This document shows positions 36,176-44,259 of a DNA stretch of 47,126 nt, piece after piece. The notes beneath the pieces were generated by a model that had not been told where the DNA came from, searched no databases, and was given only the letters and a program-made list of their open reading frames with translations. Location: positions 1 to 47,126 of the forward strand of contig JAIOZA010000024.1 of the NCBI GenBank assembly GCA_021740825.1, in the 5' to 3' direction. A program made the translations under genes and the position numbers. Origin of the DNA: Bacteroidia bacterium. GTDB lineage: Bacteria > Bacteroidota > Bacteroidia > B-17B0 > Aurantibacillaceae. How positions within the stretch are numbered: the first letter of the stretch is position 1; each line of letters begins with the position of its first letter.

Positions 36176-37197
36176 TAAGAAATATAACTTACAATAGGAT
36201 AATGATCCGTTAAGGTTTCCGTTAAGCGATGATAGTTTTTGCTTTTTATAGTTTTACTATGAAGAATATAATCAATTCTGAATTTAGGAAAATTTCCGGC
36301 ATAGGTTTGTTCAAATCCTGAACCTGATTCAATAAATGCATCTTTTAAATCTCCTCTAATGGTATTGTAAACATAAGAAGCCGGTGTGTCGTTAAAATCA
36401 CCACAAACAATTACGTTATATTTACAATTTGAAATATGAGCAGCTATTACATCTGCTTGAGTGGCTCTTTTTACAAAAGCAATTTTTAAACGCCTTAAAA
36501 TAGTTTTACTTTTTTCTAACTCATCTTTAGTATCAGTTGTGTCGTTTTTAATTTGATCAAGAAATTTATAATCAGCTTTGTTAAATCTAATGGATTGTAA
36601 GTGCATATTATAAATACGAAAGGTGTCTTTTTTTATTAGAACATCCGTGTAAATACACAAATTATTGGCACTAGTATTAAACTCAATTTTTCCTTTTTTA
36701 ATGATAGGATATTTTGTAAAGGTTGCAATTCCCCAATGGTCATTAGTTCTTAGTGTTGTTGTAAATTCAACATGATGATTTTTTGCATTAAGTAAACCTA
36801 TTACGGTATCAATATTATTAAAATCGCCTTTTTCTTCAGAAGTATAAAATTCCTGCAAACACAGTATATCAGGGTTTTCTTCGGCTAATGAGGTTAAAAT
36901 TAAGTTTCTACTTTCTTTATTTTTTCTCCAATTATATAAATCAAACAACATAGAATTATAACTCATTATTTTTACATCTTTATTTGAAATGGTATCAGTA
37001 GTTACATCAAATTGAATAAAACCAAGACACGTTTTAGCACTTAATAAAATGGCAATAAATGAAAATGATGCTTGAATTCTAAATTGAGCAAACCAATAAA
37101 TGACAAATACAACATTTATAAATAAAATAATTGGAAAGGCTAATCCAAAAAATGCCAAAACCCAAAAATGATTTGGAGAAATGTATTTAGAAGCCAT
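36172..37197 (-). CDS. endonuclease/exonuclease/phosphatase (EEP) family membrane protein, apparently lacking its first helix
   Basis: The product as encoded has 341 residues. Residues 85-341 are an EEP fold: LCLQEFYTSEEKG (metal-binding Glu), GIATFTKYPI, YNMHLQS, VIVCGDFNDTPASYVYN and DYILHSK with DHYPIVSYI at the end. Residues 12-65 hold two hydrophobic helices. Homologues normally have three helices with ISPxxFW between the first two. Here the missing first helix is readable upstream in the same frame (37198-37270), but that frame has no good start. One extra A in the run of six at 37265-37270 would join it to an ATG at 37274. Either a reading error, a real indel or use of a weak start explains this. 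Function beyond a phosphodiester-cleaving fold is unknown. Confidence 0.85.
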   Translation of the reverse strand: MASKYISPNHFWVLAFFGLAFPIILFINVVFVIYWFAQFRIQASFSFIAILLSAKTCLGFIQFDVTTDTISNKDVKIMSYNSMLFDLYNWRKNKESRNLILTSLAEENPDILCLQEFYTSEEKGDFNNIDTVIGLLNAKNHHVEFTTTLRTNDHWGIATFTKYPIIKKGKIEFNTSANNLCIYTDVLIKKDTFRIYNMHLQSIRFNKADYKFLDQIKNDTTDTKDELEKSKTILRRLKIAFVKRATQADVIAAHISNCKYNVIVCGDFNDTPASYVYNTIRGDLKDAFIESGSGFEQTYAGNFPKFRIDYILHSKTIKSKNYHRLTETLTDHYPIVSYISY

Positions 37198-37362
37198 TGA
37201 ACAAACAAGACTTACAATAAATACATAATTTATCCATAATAAAATTCTATTTATTTTAGATAACTTTTTTGCATTTCTCTTTGTGATAATTGCTCTAAGT
37301 TCAGAGATTGATATGTTTGATAGGAAGCTGATATGTTTATTTTTTTTATTTAGCTAATTGTT

Positions 37363-37509
37363 TTAACCACATAGAATCATAGGTTGTTTTTTTGTAAATA
37401 GTTCAAAATAGAAGCTTTGCTTTAATCATAGTTTTATCTATTTAAACTAAGTTTTCTATTTTAATCAGCGTATGTTTTTTTATTTTTTCTATGTTTCTAT
37501 GTGGTTTAA
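37363..37509. repeat. intergenic element bounded by 20-base inverted repeats
   Basis: The left arm TTAACCACATAGAATCATAG (from 37363) and the right arm CTATGTTTCTATGTGGTTTAA (37489-37509) are near-perfect inverted copies, framing about 106 bases of AT-rich noncoding DNA. The element ends at the stop codon of the ATPase gene. Element size and end pairing recall a small nonautonomous mobile repeat; CCACATAGAAACATAG is familiar to me as an intergenic motif of the phylum. The rest of the gap to 37197 contains only the hidden N-terminus of the EEP gene. Confidence 0.65.
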
Positions 37510-37510
37510 T

Positions 37511-38161
37511 TTATTGTATTAATCCATCTTTCATAACCAATTTTCTATCTGCCATATTTGCTAAAGTTTCGTTATGGGTAACAACAACAATAGTTTGTTT
37601 TAATTCATCTCTTAATGTAAAAAATAATTGATGCAAATTTTGTGCATTCTCGCTATCTAAATTCCCACTTGGTTCGTCCGCAAAAATAACTTTTGGATTA
37701 TTTATTAATGCTCTTGCTACAGCAACGCGTTGTTGTTCGCCACCAGATAATTCAGATGGTTTGTGATTAGCGCGAGTTTTCACGCCTAATAAATCTAACA
37801 ACTCATTGGCTTTTAATTCTGCTTCTTTTTTTGCTACTTTATTTATAAACGCAGGAATACAAACATTTTCCAAAGCAGTAAATTCGGGTAATAAATGATG
37901 AAATTGAAATACAAATCCAATATGTTGATTTCGAAACGCTGCTAATTTTTTGTCGTTTAATGAAGTGATATTGACGTCATTAAATAAAATTTCTCCTGAG
38001 CTAGGCCTATCTAACGTTCCTAAAATGGTTAGCAAGGTTGTTTTTCCAGCACCTGATGAACCAACAATTGAAACAACTTCAGCTTCAGAAATGTGAAGGT
38101 CAACGCCTTTTAAAACGTCTAAAGTGCCATATTTTTTTTTTATGTTTTTACCAACGATCAT
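37511..38161 (-). CDS. lolD: ABC transporter ATPase, LolD-like
   Basis: The product has 216 residues, the usual size for LolD/MacB-type ATPases. Walker A is [11 protein letters not shown] (33-43), the Q-loop lies in [18 protein letters not shown], the signature is [10 protein letters not shown], and Walker B is [13 protein letters not shown] followed by the H-loop His in [20 protein letters not shown] is close to LolD, which powers release of lipoproteins from the inner membrane. No permease gene is adjacent, a common state in Bacteroidota, so the partner is encoded elsewhere. Family ATPases are hard to split; LolD is likely but not certain. Confidence 0.8.
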   Translation of the reverse strand: MIVGKNIKKKYGTLDVLKGVDLHISEAEVVSIVGSSGAGKTTLLTILGTLDRPSSGEILFNDVNITSLNDKKLAAFRNQHIGFVFQFHHLLPEFTALENVCIPAFINKVAKKEAELKANELLDLLGVKTRANHKPSELSGGEQQRVAVARALINNPKVIFADEPSGNLDSENAQNLHQLFFTLRDELKQTIVVVTHNETLANMADRKLVMKDGLIQ

Positions 38162-38189
38162 ATTTTTGGACTAGCTATTATTTATAATA

Positions 38190-38273
38190 ATTACGAATTC
38201 CTTACGAATATACGAATCTGTGTTTGCTATAATAAGCGGTTCGATTCGTAAATTCGTACTTTTTATTCGTAAT
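38190..38273. repeat. TTACGAAT-type inverted repeat
   Basis: The left arm (38190-38217, ATTACGAATTCCTTACGAAT then ATACGAAT) faces the right arm (38244-38273, ATTCGTAAATTCGTAC then TTTTTATTCGTAAT). TACGAAT units occur three times on each side in opposite orientation. It fills the 127-base gap between lolD and the OmpA-family gene. It is noncoding and might fold into a hairpin in the transcript. Confidence 0.6.
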
Positions 38274-38288
38274 CATCTTTTTTATTCT

Positions 38289-40262
38289 TTATTTCCCTAA
38301 AACTTTTAACTCTGTTCTTCTATTTTTTGCCTTATTTTCAGGCGTGTCATTTGGTGCTTTGGGTTTTGTATCCCCATAACCTTTAAATGCTATGCGCGTT
38401 GCAACAATCCCTCCCTTTGATGTTACATAATCAAAAACGGCTTTGGCTCTGTTAGTTGATAAGGTTTTGTTAAATACTTTATCTCCGCTATTATCTGTAT
38501 GCCCACCAAATTCTATTTTAAGATTTGGATTTAGTTTCAAAAAGGCAATTACTTTTTCTAACTCAGCTTTTGATTCTGGTTTTAAATCCCATTTATTAAC
38601 ATCAAAAAAAACATTTTTTAATTCAATAGTAAATCCTGTGTCTATGGGTTGTAATGGAATTTCTAATTTGTAAGGTTTCGAGTAATCTGCAACTTTATCT
38701 TTTAAAGAAAAATTATCGCTATAAAATAAAAATCCAGGTTTGCTTACATTAACTAAATAATTATGATTCGAAGTTAAAGTCACTAAAAACTCTCCGGCGC
38801 TATTACTGTATGCGCTTGTAACTGATTGTTGTGTTTCTAAATCTACTAAGTCAATAATTGCCTCAAGATTATCTTTTGTTTTAGCATTAAATGTGTGTCC
38901 CTTGACATAGGTTATTTTTTCAGGACGATAGGCATCTGGTAATTCAAATTGGTAAATATCTAAACCACCAAAACCACCCTCGCGTTCACTCGCAAAGTAG
39001 GCTAATTTTCCATTAGCATCAACAAGCAAACTATTTTCATCATTAAACGTATTTATAGGATAACCTAAATTTGTTGCCTTCCCCCAACTTCCGTCTGCTT
39101 GTTTTTTACTCATAAAAATATCTAAACCTCCCATGCCCGGATGACCTTCGCTACTAAAATACAATGTTTGGTTATCAGGATGAATAAAAACACTTTCTTC
39201 ACCTTGTGGCGTATTTATATTATCTGAAAGTTTAATTGGTTCAGTAAATTTGCCATCATCACCTATTGTTGATGAATAAATATCAGGGTTTTTAATGCCA
39301 TCTCTTGCAACAATTCCTCTAACAAAATATAAAGTTTTGCCATCGCTACTAAAACTTGGCTGCGTTTCCCAGTTTTTTGAATTGATGGTTGAACCTGCAT
39401 TTCTTGGCTTTGTCCATTTATCATTTATTTTTTGAGCATAAAAAATATCGCAACTGCCATAACCTTTTCTGTCTGAAGAACCATAATCCCCGGTCATTTC
39501 CATGCAAGATGCAAAAAACATAATTTCGCCATCCGCACTTAATGAGGGTGCGCCTTCATTTCCTATAGTATTTACCGAAGTTATTGGATTGGCCGTTTGC
39601 CAAACGTTATTTACTTTTTTACTGACATAAAAATCTTCCTGTCTCGGAGCATCAACTCCTTCGCCTTCTCTAATATTTCTGGTAAACAAAAATGTATTTC
39701 CATCTGCAGTTAGTGCTGGGAAGTACTCATATTCTCTTGTGTTGATTCCTTCGCCAACATTCACTGGTTTAAATGGACTTGGATTTTTGATTGCAAAAGC
39801 ACCAAATTTTGCATTTTTTAAAAAGCGGCTTGCATCATCTTTTAAGTTTGGATTTATTCTTTCTGTTTTTAATATAATTTCAAAACATGGAATAGCTTTT
39901 TCATATAATGCCTCATGAAGATAAGCACCTCCTAAATAAAAATTATTATCTATAAAAATTTTCGGATTTATTTGAATTGCTTTTTCATAAAAAGGTATCG
40001 CTTCCTTAACTCTATTGTTTCCCATCAAAAAATCCGCATAGGCCGAATTGGCTTCAATAAATTGAGGATCTTCTTCAATGGCTTTTTTGATTAATTTTTC
40101 TGCTTCAGTATCTTTTCTGATTTGAAACATTTTTTTACTTTCCTCAAAATATTTAATCGCCTTTTTATTAGTGCTAGTATAAGTGCCCGGAGGTAAACTA
40201 CCTTGTGAAAAAACTAATGAATAGGTTACAAAATTAAGAAGTATAATTATAAAACTTTTCAT
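38289..40262 (-). CDS. PorE-like TPR/PD40/OmpA-domain envelope protein
   Basis: The product has 657 residues with a signal peptide. The order of domains is TPR repeats (about 25-160, e.g. AIPFYEKAIQINPK), a PD40 propeller (about 180-450, blades such as GEEGAPSLSADG-like stretches and QTLYFSSEGHPGMGGLDIF), a carboxypeptidase regulatory-like beta domain (about 455-520) and a C-terminal OmpA peptidoglycan-binding domain (FFDVNKWDLKPESKAELEK, GHTDNSGDK, LSTNRAKAV, NRRTEL). This matches Porphyromonas PorE, an anchor of the T9SS to peptidoglycan, in order and length. The phylum has many paralogues of this shape, so PorE function is plausible, not proven. Confidence 0.85.
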   Translation of the reverse strand: MKSFIIILLNFVTYSLVFSQGSLPPGTYTSTNKKAIKYFEESKKMFQIRKDTEAEKLIKKAIEEDPQFIEANSAYADFLMGNNRVKEAIPFYEKAIQINPKIFIDNNFYLGGAYLHEALYEKAIPCFEIILKTERINPNLKDDASRFLKNAKFGAFAIKNPSPFKPVNVGEGINTREYEYFPALTADGNTFLFTRNIREGEGVDAPRQEDFYVSKKVNNVWQTANPITSVNTIGNEGAPSLSADGEIMFFASCMEMTGDYGSSDRKGYGSCDIFYAQKINDKWTKPRNAGSTINSKNWETQPSFSSDGKTLYFVRGIVARDGIKNPDIYSSTIGDDGKFTEPIKLSDNINTPQGEESVFIHPDNQTLYFSSEGHPGMGGLDIFMSKKQADGSWGKATNLGYPINTFNDENSLLVDANGKLAYFASEREGGFGGLDIYQFELPDAYRPEKITYVKGHTFNAKTKDNLEAIIDLVDLETQQSVTSAYSNSAGEFLVTLTSNHNYLVNVSKPGFLFYSDNFSLKDKVADYSKPYKLEIPLQPIDTGFTIELKNVFFDVNKWDLKPESKAELEKVIAFLKLNPNLKIEFGGHTDNSGDKVFNKTLSTNRAKAVFDYVTSKGGIVATRIAFKGYGDTKPKAPNDTPENKAKNRRTELKVLGK

Positions 40263-40379
40263 AGTATAAGGTATAGTAGTTTTATAAATGTAATGAATTA
40301 ATATAAATTGGATACGTTAAATTATTTTAATAAATAGCCAACTTGCGGCTTTAATTTAACGTGGTCGCTTTTTCAGTTA

Positions 40380-40754
40380 CTATTTTTTCACAAAATGTAC
40401 CAGCGTTATTTTTATATAGACTTTTGTAGCACCGGCTATAAATGAATTTTCTAAATCTTTTCCAATTTCATCAGGTTTAATGGGTGAAATAATATTTCCT
40501 GATTGCCAACTCCCTTCTTTTTTTCCTTTTAGTTCTCCAAAATTATCATAAAAACTGGCTGTCCATTTTATACCATCAACTTCTAAATCACTATTATTTT
40601 TAAATTCAACGTAATACCCAATGCTTTTTCCAAATACATTTTGAGAATAGGTTTTAATGACTTCTACATTTAATTTACCAATATGATTTTCTTGGCTAAA
40701 TGATTTAAGAGCAACTAATAAAATAAAGGTTAGTATGAATTTTAATTTCCGCAT
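40380..40754 (-). CDS. small secreted protein of unknown function
   Basis: The product has 124 residues with a signal peptide (LKFILTFILLVALKSFSQ). The mature part is a single beta-rich domain (YYVEFKNNSDLEVDGIKWTASFYDNFGE), resembling the small immunoglobulin-like domains that describe changes relative to a conserved strand pair, but no family is recognised. It is flanked by the OmpA-family and SCO genes on the same strand, with gaps of about 117 and 85 bases. Confidence 0.75.
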   Translation of the reverse strand: MRKLKFILTFILLVALKSFSQENHIGKLNVEVIKTYSQNVFGKSIGYYVEFKNNSDLEVDGIKWTASFYDNFGELKGKKEGSWQSGNIISPIKPDEIGKDLENSFIAGATKVYIKITLVHFVKK

Positions 40755-40839
40755 ATATAATTTAAATATAAAAAAATTAATGATTAGTTTTTTTAATGAT
40801 GATGTTTGGTTTAATTTTTTCGTGTTTATTAAGAAAAAG

Positions 40840-41505
40840 TTAATGAAGATTTTTATCGTATTCGTAAGCTTCTAATAATAATTTAATATCTGAAATTAAA
40901 CGAGTTACTTCTGCGCTATCCGTTCCATCATAAAATCCTCGTAAGTGTTTTTCTTTATCAACTAATGCAAAATTTTGCGTGTGTATAAAATCATTTTCAT
41001 CTCCTAGTCCGTATTCATTATTTAATAGATAAGCTTGTCGGGCCATGTCATATAACTGTTTTTTTTCTCCAGTTAAAAATAGCCAGCGCTTATCTTTTAC
41101 CCCATGTAGTTTAGCGTATTGCATTAATATATTTACCGAATCTTCCTCTGGTGAAACTGTATGAGATAAAATCATCACTTCATTATTTTGTGAAAATTGG
41201 TTATAAACTCGTTCAAGTTGAGTGCTCATAATTGGGCAAATAGATTGACAAGTTGAAAAGAAAAAATCAGTAACATAAATTTTATTTTTAACAGATTCTT
41301 CGGTCACTTTTTCGTTGTACTGATTTATAAAGCAAAAAGGCTTCACTTTATGAAAGATTGTATCTCCTTTTTTAATGCTGTTTTTTTGACCAAAGTAGGG
41401 CAGCGTGCGAAGTGGTTTATCATCGATGGTATTTTTAATGTACCATCCAATAAAAGCTAATGGTATAAGTAATAGCAGCCAATAAAGGTTATCTTTAAAT
41501 TTCAT
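40840..41505 (-). CDS. SCO1/SenC family protein
   Basis: The product has 221 residues, anchored by an N-terminal membrane helix (8-23), with the thioredoxin-fold domain in the periplasm. The copper-binding residues are Cys86 and Cys90 in STCQSICPIM, and His175 in FIHTQNFALVD. SCO proteins deliver copper to the CuA site of cytochrome c oxidase or act as thiol reductants. No oxidase genes are in the window. ATP and pathway partners cannot be inferred from context. Confidence 0.9.
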   Translation of the reverse strand: MKFKDNLYWLLLLIPLAFIGWYIKNTIDDKPLRTLPYFGQKNSIKKGDTIFHKVKPFCFINQYNEKVTEESVKNKIYVTDFFFSTCQSICPIMSTQLERVYNQFSQNNEVMILSHTVSPEEDSVNILMQYAKLHGVKDKRWLFLTGEKKQLYDMARQAYLLNNEYGLGDENDFIHTQNFALVDKEKHLRGFYDGTDSAEVTRLISDIKLLLEAYEYDKNLH

Positions 41506-41654
41506 ATTTACGGCTCTAGGTTATTAATTGACATTTGTTACAATTAGTGTAATCATTTCTTTTTGCACTTTTGAAAGTTGTGTAATAAAAAAGCTGTAAA
41601 GGTATAATTTACCATTGTTGTAACCTAAAACGCTGAATTAGTTTTTGATTTTAA

Positions 41655-41698
41655 AAGATACAATAAAAAAAGTGCTTGAATTATTATTCAAGCACTTT
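41655..41698 (-). terminator. intrinsic terminator of the TRL lipoprotein operon
   Basis: A perfect 12-base stem AAAGTGCTTGAA (41669-41680) / TTCAAGCACTTT (41687-41698) has a 6-base loop. On the minus strand it is followed by TTTTTATTG, so it ends the transcript 23 bases after the last TRL gene. Confidence 0.85.
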
Positions 41699-41720
41699 AA
41701 TAAAATAATTTAATAAATTA

Positions 41721-41999
41721 TTATTCTCCAGTTACTATAGTGCTATAAGTTGTGCTAAACAATCCACCTTTTACTTTCCAATCAACAGTAGCAATTTTTT
41801 TAACACCACCTTCTTTAGCTGCAGTAATTAAACCTAAATCAGTATGGCCAAATGTAAAGTTTAAGAAAATTTTACGACTAGCTTCACCACGTTTTGAACC
41901 AACTGTATGATTTGTAACCATTAATGGACCTGAAACTGAACAAGAAGCTAAAAATGTACCTACTGTAATAAACAATATTGCGTTTTTTATATTTTTCAT
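41721..41999 (-). CDS. TRL-like lipoprotein, paralogue 3
   Basis: The product has 92 residues. The lipobox FLASC puts the lipidated Cys at position 20. The mature part has the TRL-family pattern VTNHTVGSKRGE ... AAKEGGVKKIATVDWKVKG ... TGE. It is the last of three tandem relatives, 21 bases after the previous one. TRL proteins were named for a tRNA-associated locus, but no tRNA gene is seen here. Function unknown; located in a membrane facing the periplasm or outside. Confidence 0.82.
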   Translation of the reverse strand: MKNIKNAILFITVGTFLASCSVSGPLMVTNHTVGSKRGEASRKIFLNFTFGHTDLGLITAAKEGGVKKIATVDWKVKGGLFSTTYSTIVTGE

Positions 42000-42020
42000 T
42001 TTAATATTTTTTTAAGTTAA

Positions 42021-42353
42021 TTACTCTCCTGAAACAATGAATTCTTTTTTAACAAAGAATACATAATTAGTTACTTTAATATCTACAGCACCAATTTTTT
42101 TGATTTTGCCATTTTTAGCTGCTTCAGCAATGCCAAAATCTTTGTTTAACATGATGCCATTATACATACCATATCCAACTTGTGGTGCTAATCCAGCAGC
42201 GCTTCTTGCACCACCGCTAAATAAACATATTGTAGATGAAGTTCCTATTTTGCTACCAACTTCGTTGTTAGTTGCATGAAAAGGAGTAGTTAGTGCGCAT
42301 GATGACATCACAACAGCAGCAATTGAAGCGATTATTATATTTTTTATATTCAT
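42021..42353 (-). CDS. TRL-like lipoprotein, paralogue 2
   Basis: The product has 110 residues. The lipobox VMSSC places the lipidated Cys at 19. ATNNEVGSKIGTSS, AAKNGKIKKIGAVDIKVT and the terminal SGE align with its neighbours. An extra segment (about residues 48-65, rich in Gly and Ala) is absent in the other two. It shares an operon with the gene 41 bases upstream and the one 21 bases downstream. Confidence 0.85.
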   Translation of the reverse strand: MNIKNIIIASIAAVVMSSCALTTPFHATNNEVGSKIGTSSTICLFSGGARSAAGLAPQVGYGMYNGIMLNKDFGIAEAAKNGKIKKIGAVDIKVTNYVFFVKKEFIVSGE

Positions 42354-42394
42354 TTTTTTAATTTTTAAAATTGATAAATCGTTATAATCGAGAA

Positions 42395-42655
42395 TTATTC
42401 TCCAGTAACAGTTGTTTTGCTAAAAGGAAAAATAAAATAAGTAGTTCTTATTTCTACTGTTCCAATTTTAGAAATTTTGCCTTTAGCACAAGCTTTTTCT
42501 AAAGACATATCTTTGTCTTTTCCAAAAAGTCCTAATTTAGCAACACCTACTTTTGTTCCAACTGCATTGTCGGTAACCATGTAAGACGTAGTAACGCATG
42601 ATGATAATAAAGCCATCACTGCTACACTTGAGATAATTAATTTTGTTTTTTTCAT
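42395..42655 (-). CDS. TRL-like lipoprotein, paralogue 1
   Basis: The product has 86 residues, the first gene of the tandem set. The lipobox LLSSC gives Cys20 as the lipidation site. Core motifs are VTDNAVGTKVGVAK, ACAKGKISKIGTVEIRTTYF and terminal TGE. The three genes probably arose by local duplication. The transcript presumably begins in the 144 bases upstream, where I find no clear promoter, only short inverted repeats (CTCTAA ... TTAGAG, 42731-42773). Confidence 0.85.
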   Translation of the reverse strand: MKKTKLIISSVAVMALLSSCVTTSYMVTDNAVGTKVGVAKLGLFGKDKDMSLEKACAKGKISKIGTVEIRTTYFIFPFSKTTVTGE

Positions 42656-42799
42656 ATTTTTAATGTTAAAATTTTTATAAATATAGAATATTATTTTTAA
42701 TAATTAATTTTTTTGAAAAAATAAATACAGCTCTAAAGTTATTTATAATAAGCTCTTATTTTTCTGCTTAGAGATAAAAAAAATCTAATTTAATTCATC

Positions 42800-43546
42800 T
42801 TAATAAACATGTTGTCCTCCGTTGATGCTATAATTAGCTCCGGTAATAAAACTTGTTTCTTCACTAGCTAAAAAAGATACTAAATGGGCCACTTCATGCG
42901 TGCCACCTAAACGGCCCATTGGAACTTGAGCTACAATTTGGTTCAAAACTTTTTCAGGAACAGCCATAACCATATCTGTGGCAATATAGCCCGGCGAAAT
43001 TGTATTTACAGTTACTCCATATTTTGCAACTTCCATCGATAATGATTTTGTAAAACCATGCATACCAGCTTTTGCTGCCGAATAATTAGTTTGACCAAAC
43101 TGTCCGCGTTGTCCGTTTACAGATGAAATATTAATAACACGACCAAAGTTTCTCTCAATCATACCTTGAATAACTTGTCGTGTGCAATTAAAAACACTAT
43201 TTAAGTTAGTATTAATAACAGCATGCCAATCTTCTACCTTCATATTAAGCAATCTGCCATCTCGTGTTATACCAGCATTATTAACCAAGGTATCAATGTG
43301 TCCATATTTTGCCTCAATGTCGGCAATCATTTTTCCGGTACTTTCATAATTGCTCACATCACCATAAAATAATTCAATATCAAAACCTTCGGCTTTCATT
43401 TGTGCCATCCACTTGTCAGCTTTTTCTTTGGTATGATAATTACCTACAACGGTGTAACCATCTTTATAAAGTTCTTTACACATAGCAGTTCCTAAGCCAC
43501 CTGTAGCTCCTGTAATTAATACTGTTCGTTTATTTGAATTTTCCAT
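42800..43546 (-). CDS. phaB: acetoacetyl-CoA reductase (PHA synthesis)
   Basis: The product has 248 residues. It reduces acetoacetyl-CoA to (R)-3-hydroxybutyryl-CoA with NADPH. SDR features: TGATGGLGTAM (12-22), NNAGITRDGRL (89-99), NINTNLNSVFN, and the catalytic Ser142, Tyr155 and Lys159. GQFGQTNYSAAKAG and SISPGYIATDM-like sequence (here NTISPGYIATDMV) are characteristic of PhaB and of FabG. The absence of an acid after the second strand (VVGNYH) fits NADPH. Context next to phaJ and PHA synthase favours PhaB over FabG. It follows phaJ by 61 bases. Confidence 0.9.
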   Translation of the reverse strand: MENSNKRTVLITGATGGLGTAMCKELYKDGYTVVGNYHTKEKADKWMAQMKAEGFDIELFYGDVSNYESTGKMIADIEAKYGHIDTLVNNAGITRDGRLLNMKVEDWHAVINTNLNSVFNCTRQVIQGMIERNFGRVINISSVNGQRGQFGQTNYSAAKAGMHGFTKSLSMEVAKYGVTVNTISPGYIATDMVMAVPEKVLNQIVAQVPMGRLGGTHEVAHLVSFLASEETSFITGANYSINGGQHVY

Positions 43547-43607
43547 AAGTAATTTAATTTATGATTGCCAATTTATTGCAATCAGTTATTTAGCAAAATT
43601 AGTAAAA

Positions 43608-44012
43608 TTATATTTTTTCTGTATTCATTACAGTGGCTTCGCCAGTAGTACAAATTTTGCCAGTTGTTTTATCCTTAATGGCAGTTTCAATTATTGCACG
43701 ATGCTTGTCTTTCATTACATCTTTCACCGTAAAAATAGCTTCATAATTTGTATCTACAAACATGGGCCTTAAAAAATTAAGCGTCTGACTTAAGTAAATT
43801 GTACCCTCGCCTGGAAATAATACTCCAAATACTTTACTAAACAAGGCTGCTCCAAGCATGCCATGCATAATAGGCACCTTAAATAGTGTTTTAGCAGCAA
43901 ACTCTGCATCAGTGTGAACTGGATTTTTATCACCAGTTACTTCTGCAAACCGATTAACTTCATCTTGAGAAAATGTAAAATCGTGAGCATATGTTTGTCC
44001 AATTTCTAGCAT
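43608..44012 (-). CDS. phaJ: MaoC-type (R)-specific enoyl-CoA hydratase
   Basis: The product has 134 residues, a single hot-dog domain. The hydratase 2 motif is present: Asp28 and His33 in GDKNPVHTD, followed by VPIMHGMLGAALFSKV. PhaJ hydrates enoyl-CoA from beta-oxidation to (R)-3-hydroxyacyl-CoA for PHA synthase. It is the first gene of a minus-strand pair with phaB and is divergent from the PhaE-like gene, with 247 bases between starts. A role in another pathway cannot be excluded, but the neighbours make PHA supply likely. Confidence 0.85.
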   Translation of the reverse strand: MLEIGQTYAHDFTFSQDEVNRFAEVTGDKNPVHTDAEFAAKTLFKVPIMHGMLGAALFSKVFGVLFPGEGTIYLSQTLNFLRPMFVDTNYEAIFTVKDVMKDKHRAIIETAIKDKTTGKICTTGEATVMNTEKI

Positions 44013-44138
44013 AGGAAATAAATTTTGGTAATTTTCAAAAAAAAAAATGACAAAGTCAAATAATATAAGTCACTTGCTTGATTTAGATGGGTTAAATAAC
44101 TATTTCGATATTTTAACATAAATTTAATACGAAATAAC

Positions 44139-44170
44139 TTGACTTGTATATAAAAAAATGCCGACATTTG
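44139..44170 (+). promoter_or_regulatory. candidate promoter of the PhaE-like gene
   Basis: TTG (44139-44141) is followed 21 bases later by GACATTTG (44163-44170), one base away from TAnnTTTG at its first position. Spacing fits Bacteroidota. If right, the leader is about 80 bases and contains the hairpin at 44190-44219. Confidence 0.4.
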
Positions 44171-44189
44171 CAGCGAATTTCAAAAAAGC

Positions 44190-44219
44190 CCTTAAAATAC
44201 TGATTTTCAAGTATTAAGG
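44190..44219 (+). promoter_or_regulatory. inverted repeat in the leader of the PhaE-like gene
   Basis: CCTTAAAATACT (44190-44201) pairs with AGTATTAAGG (44210-44219), leaving an 8-base loop and one bulge. It could be a transcript hairpin or an operator for a PHA regulator. No T run follows, so it is not a terminator. Confidence 0.35.
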
Positions 44220-44259
44220 TGATTTTGCTGATTTACAACAATAAAACTAAAATAAAAAA

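Noticed and set aside
42656..42799. Terminator for phaB or promoter of the TRL operon
   Set aside because: Short inverted repeats exist (CTCTAA/TTAGAG; AATAAG-CT-CTTATT) but the loops and tails do not fit a terminator, and no TAnnTTTG box is present.
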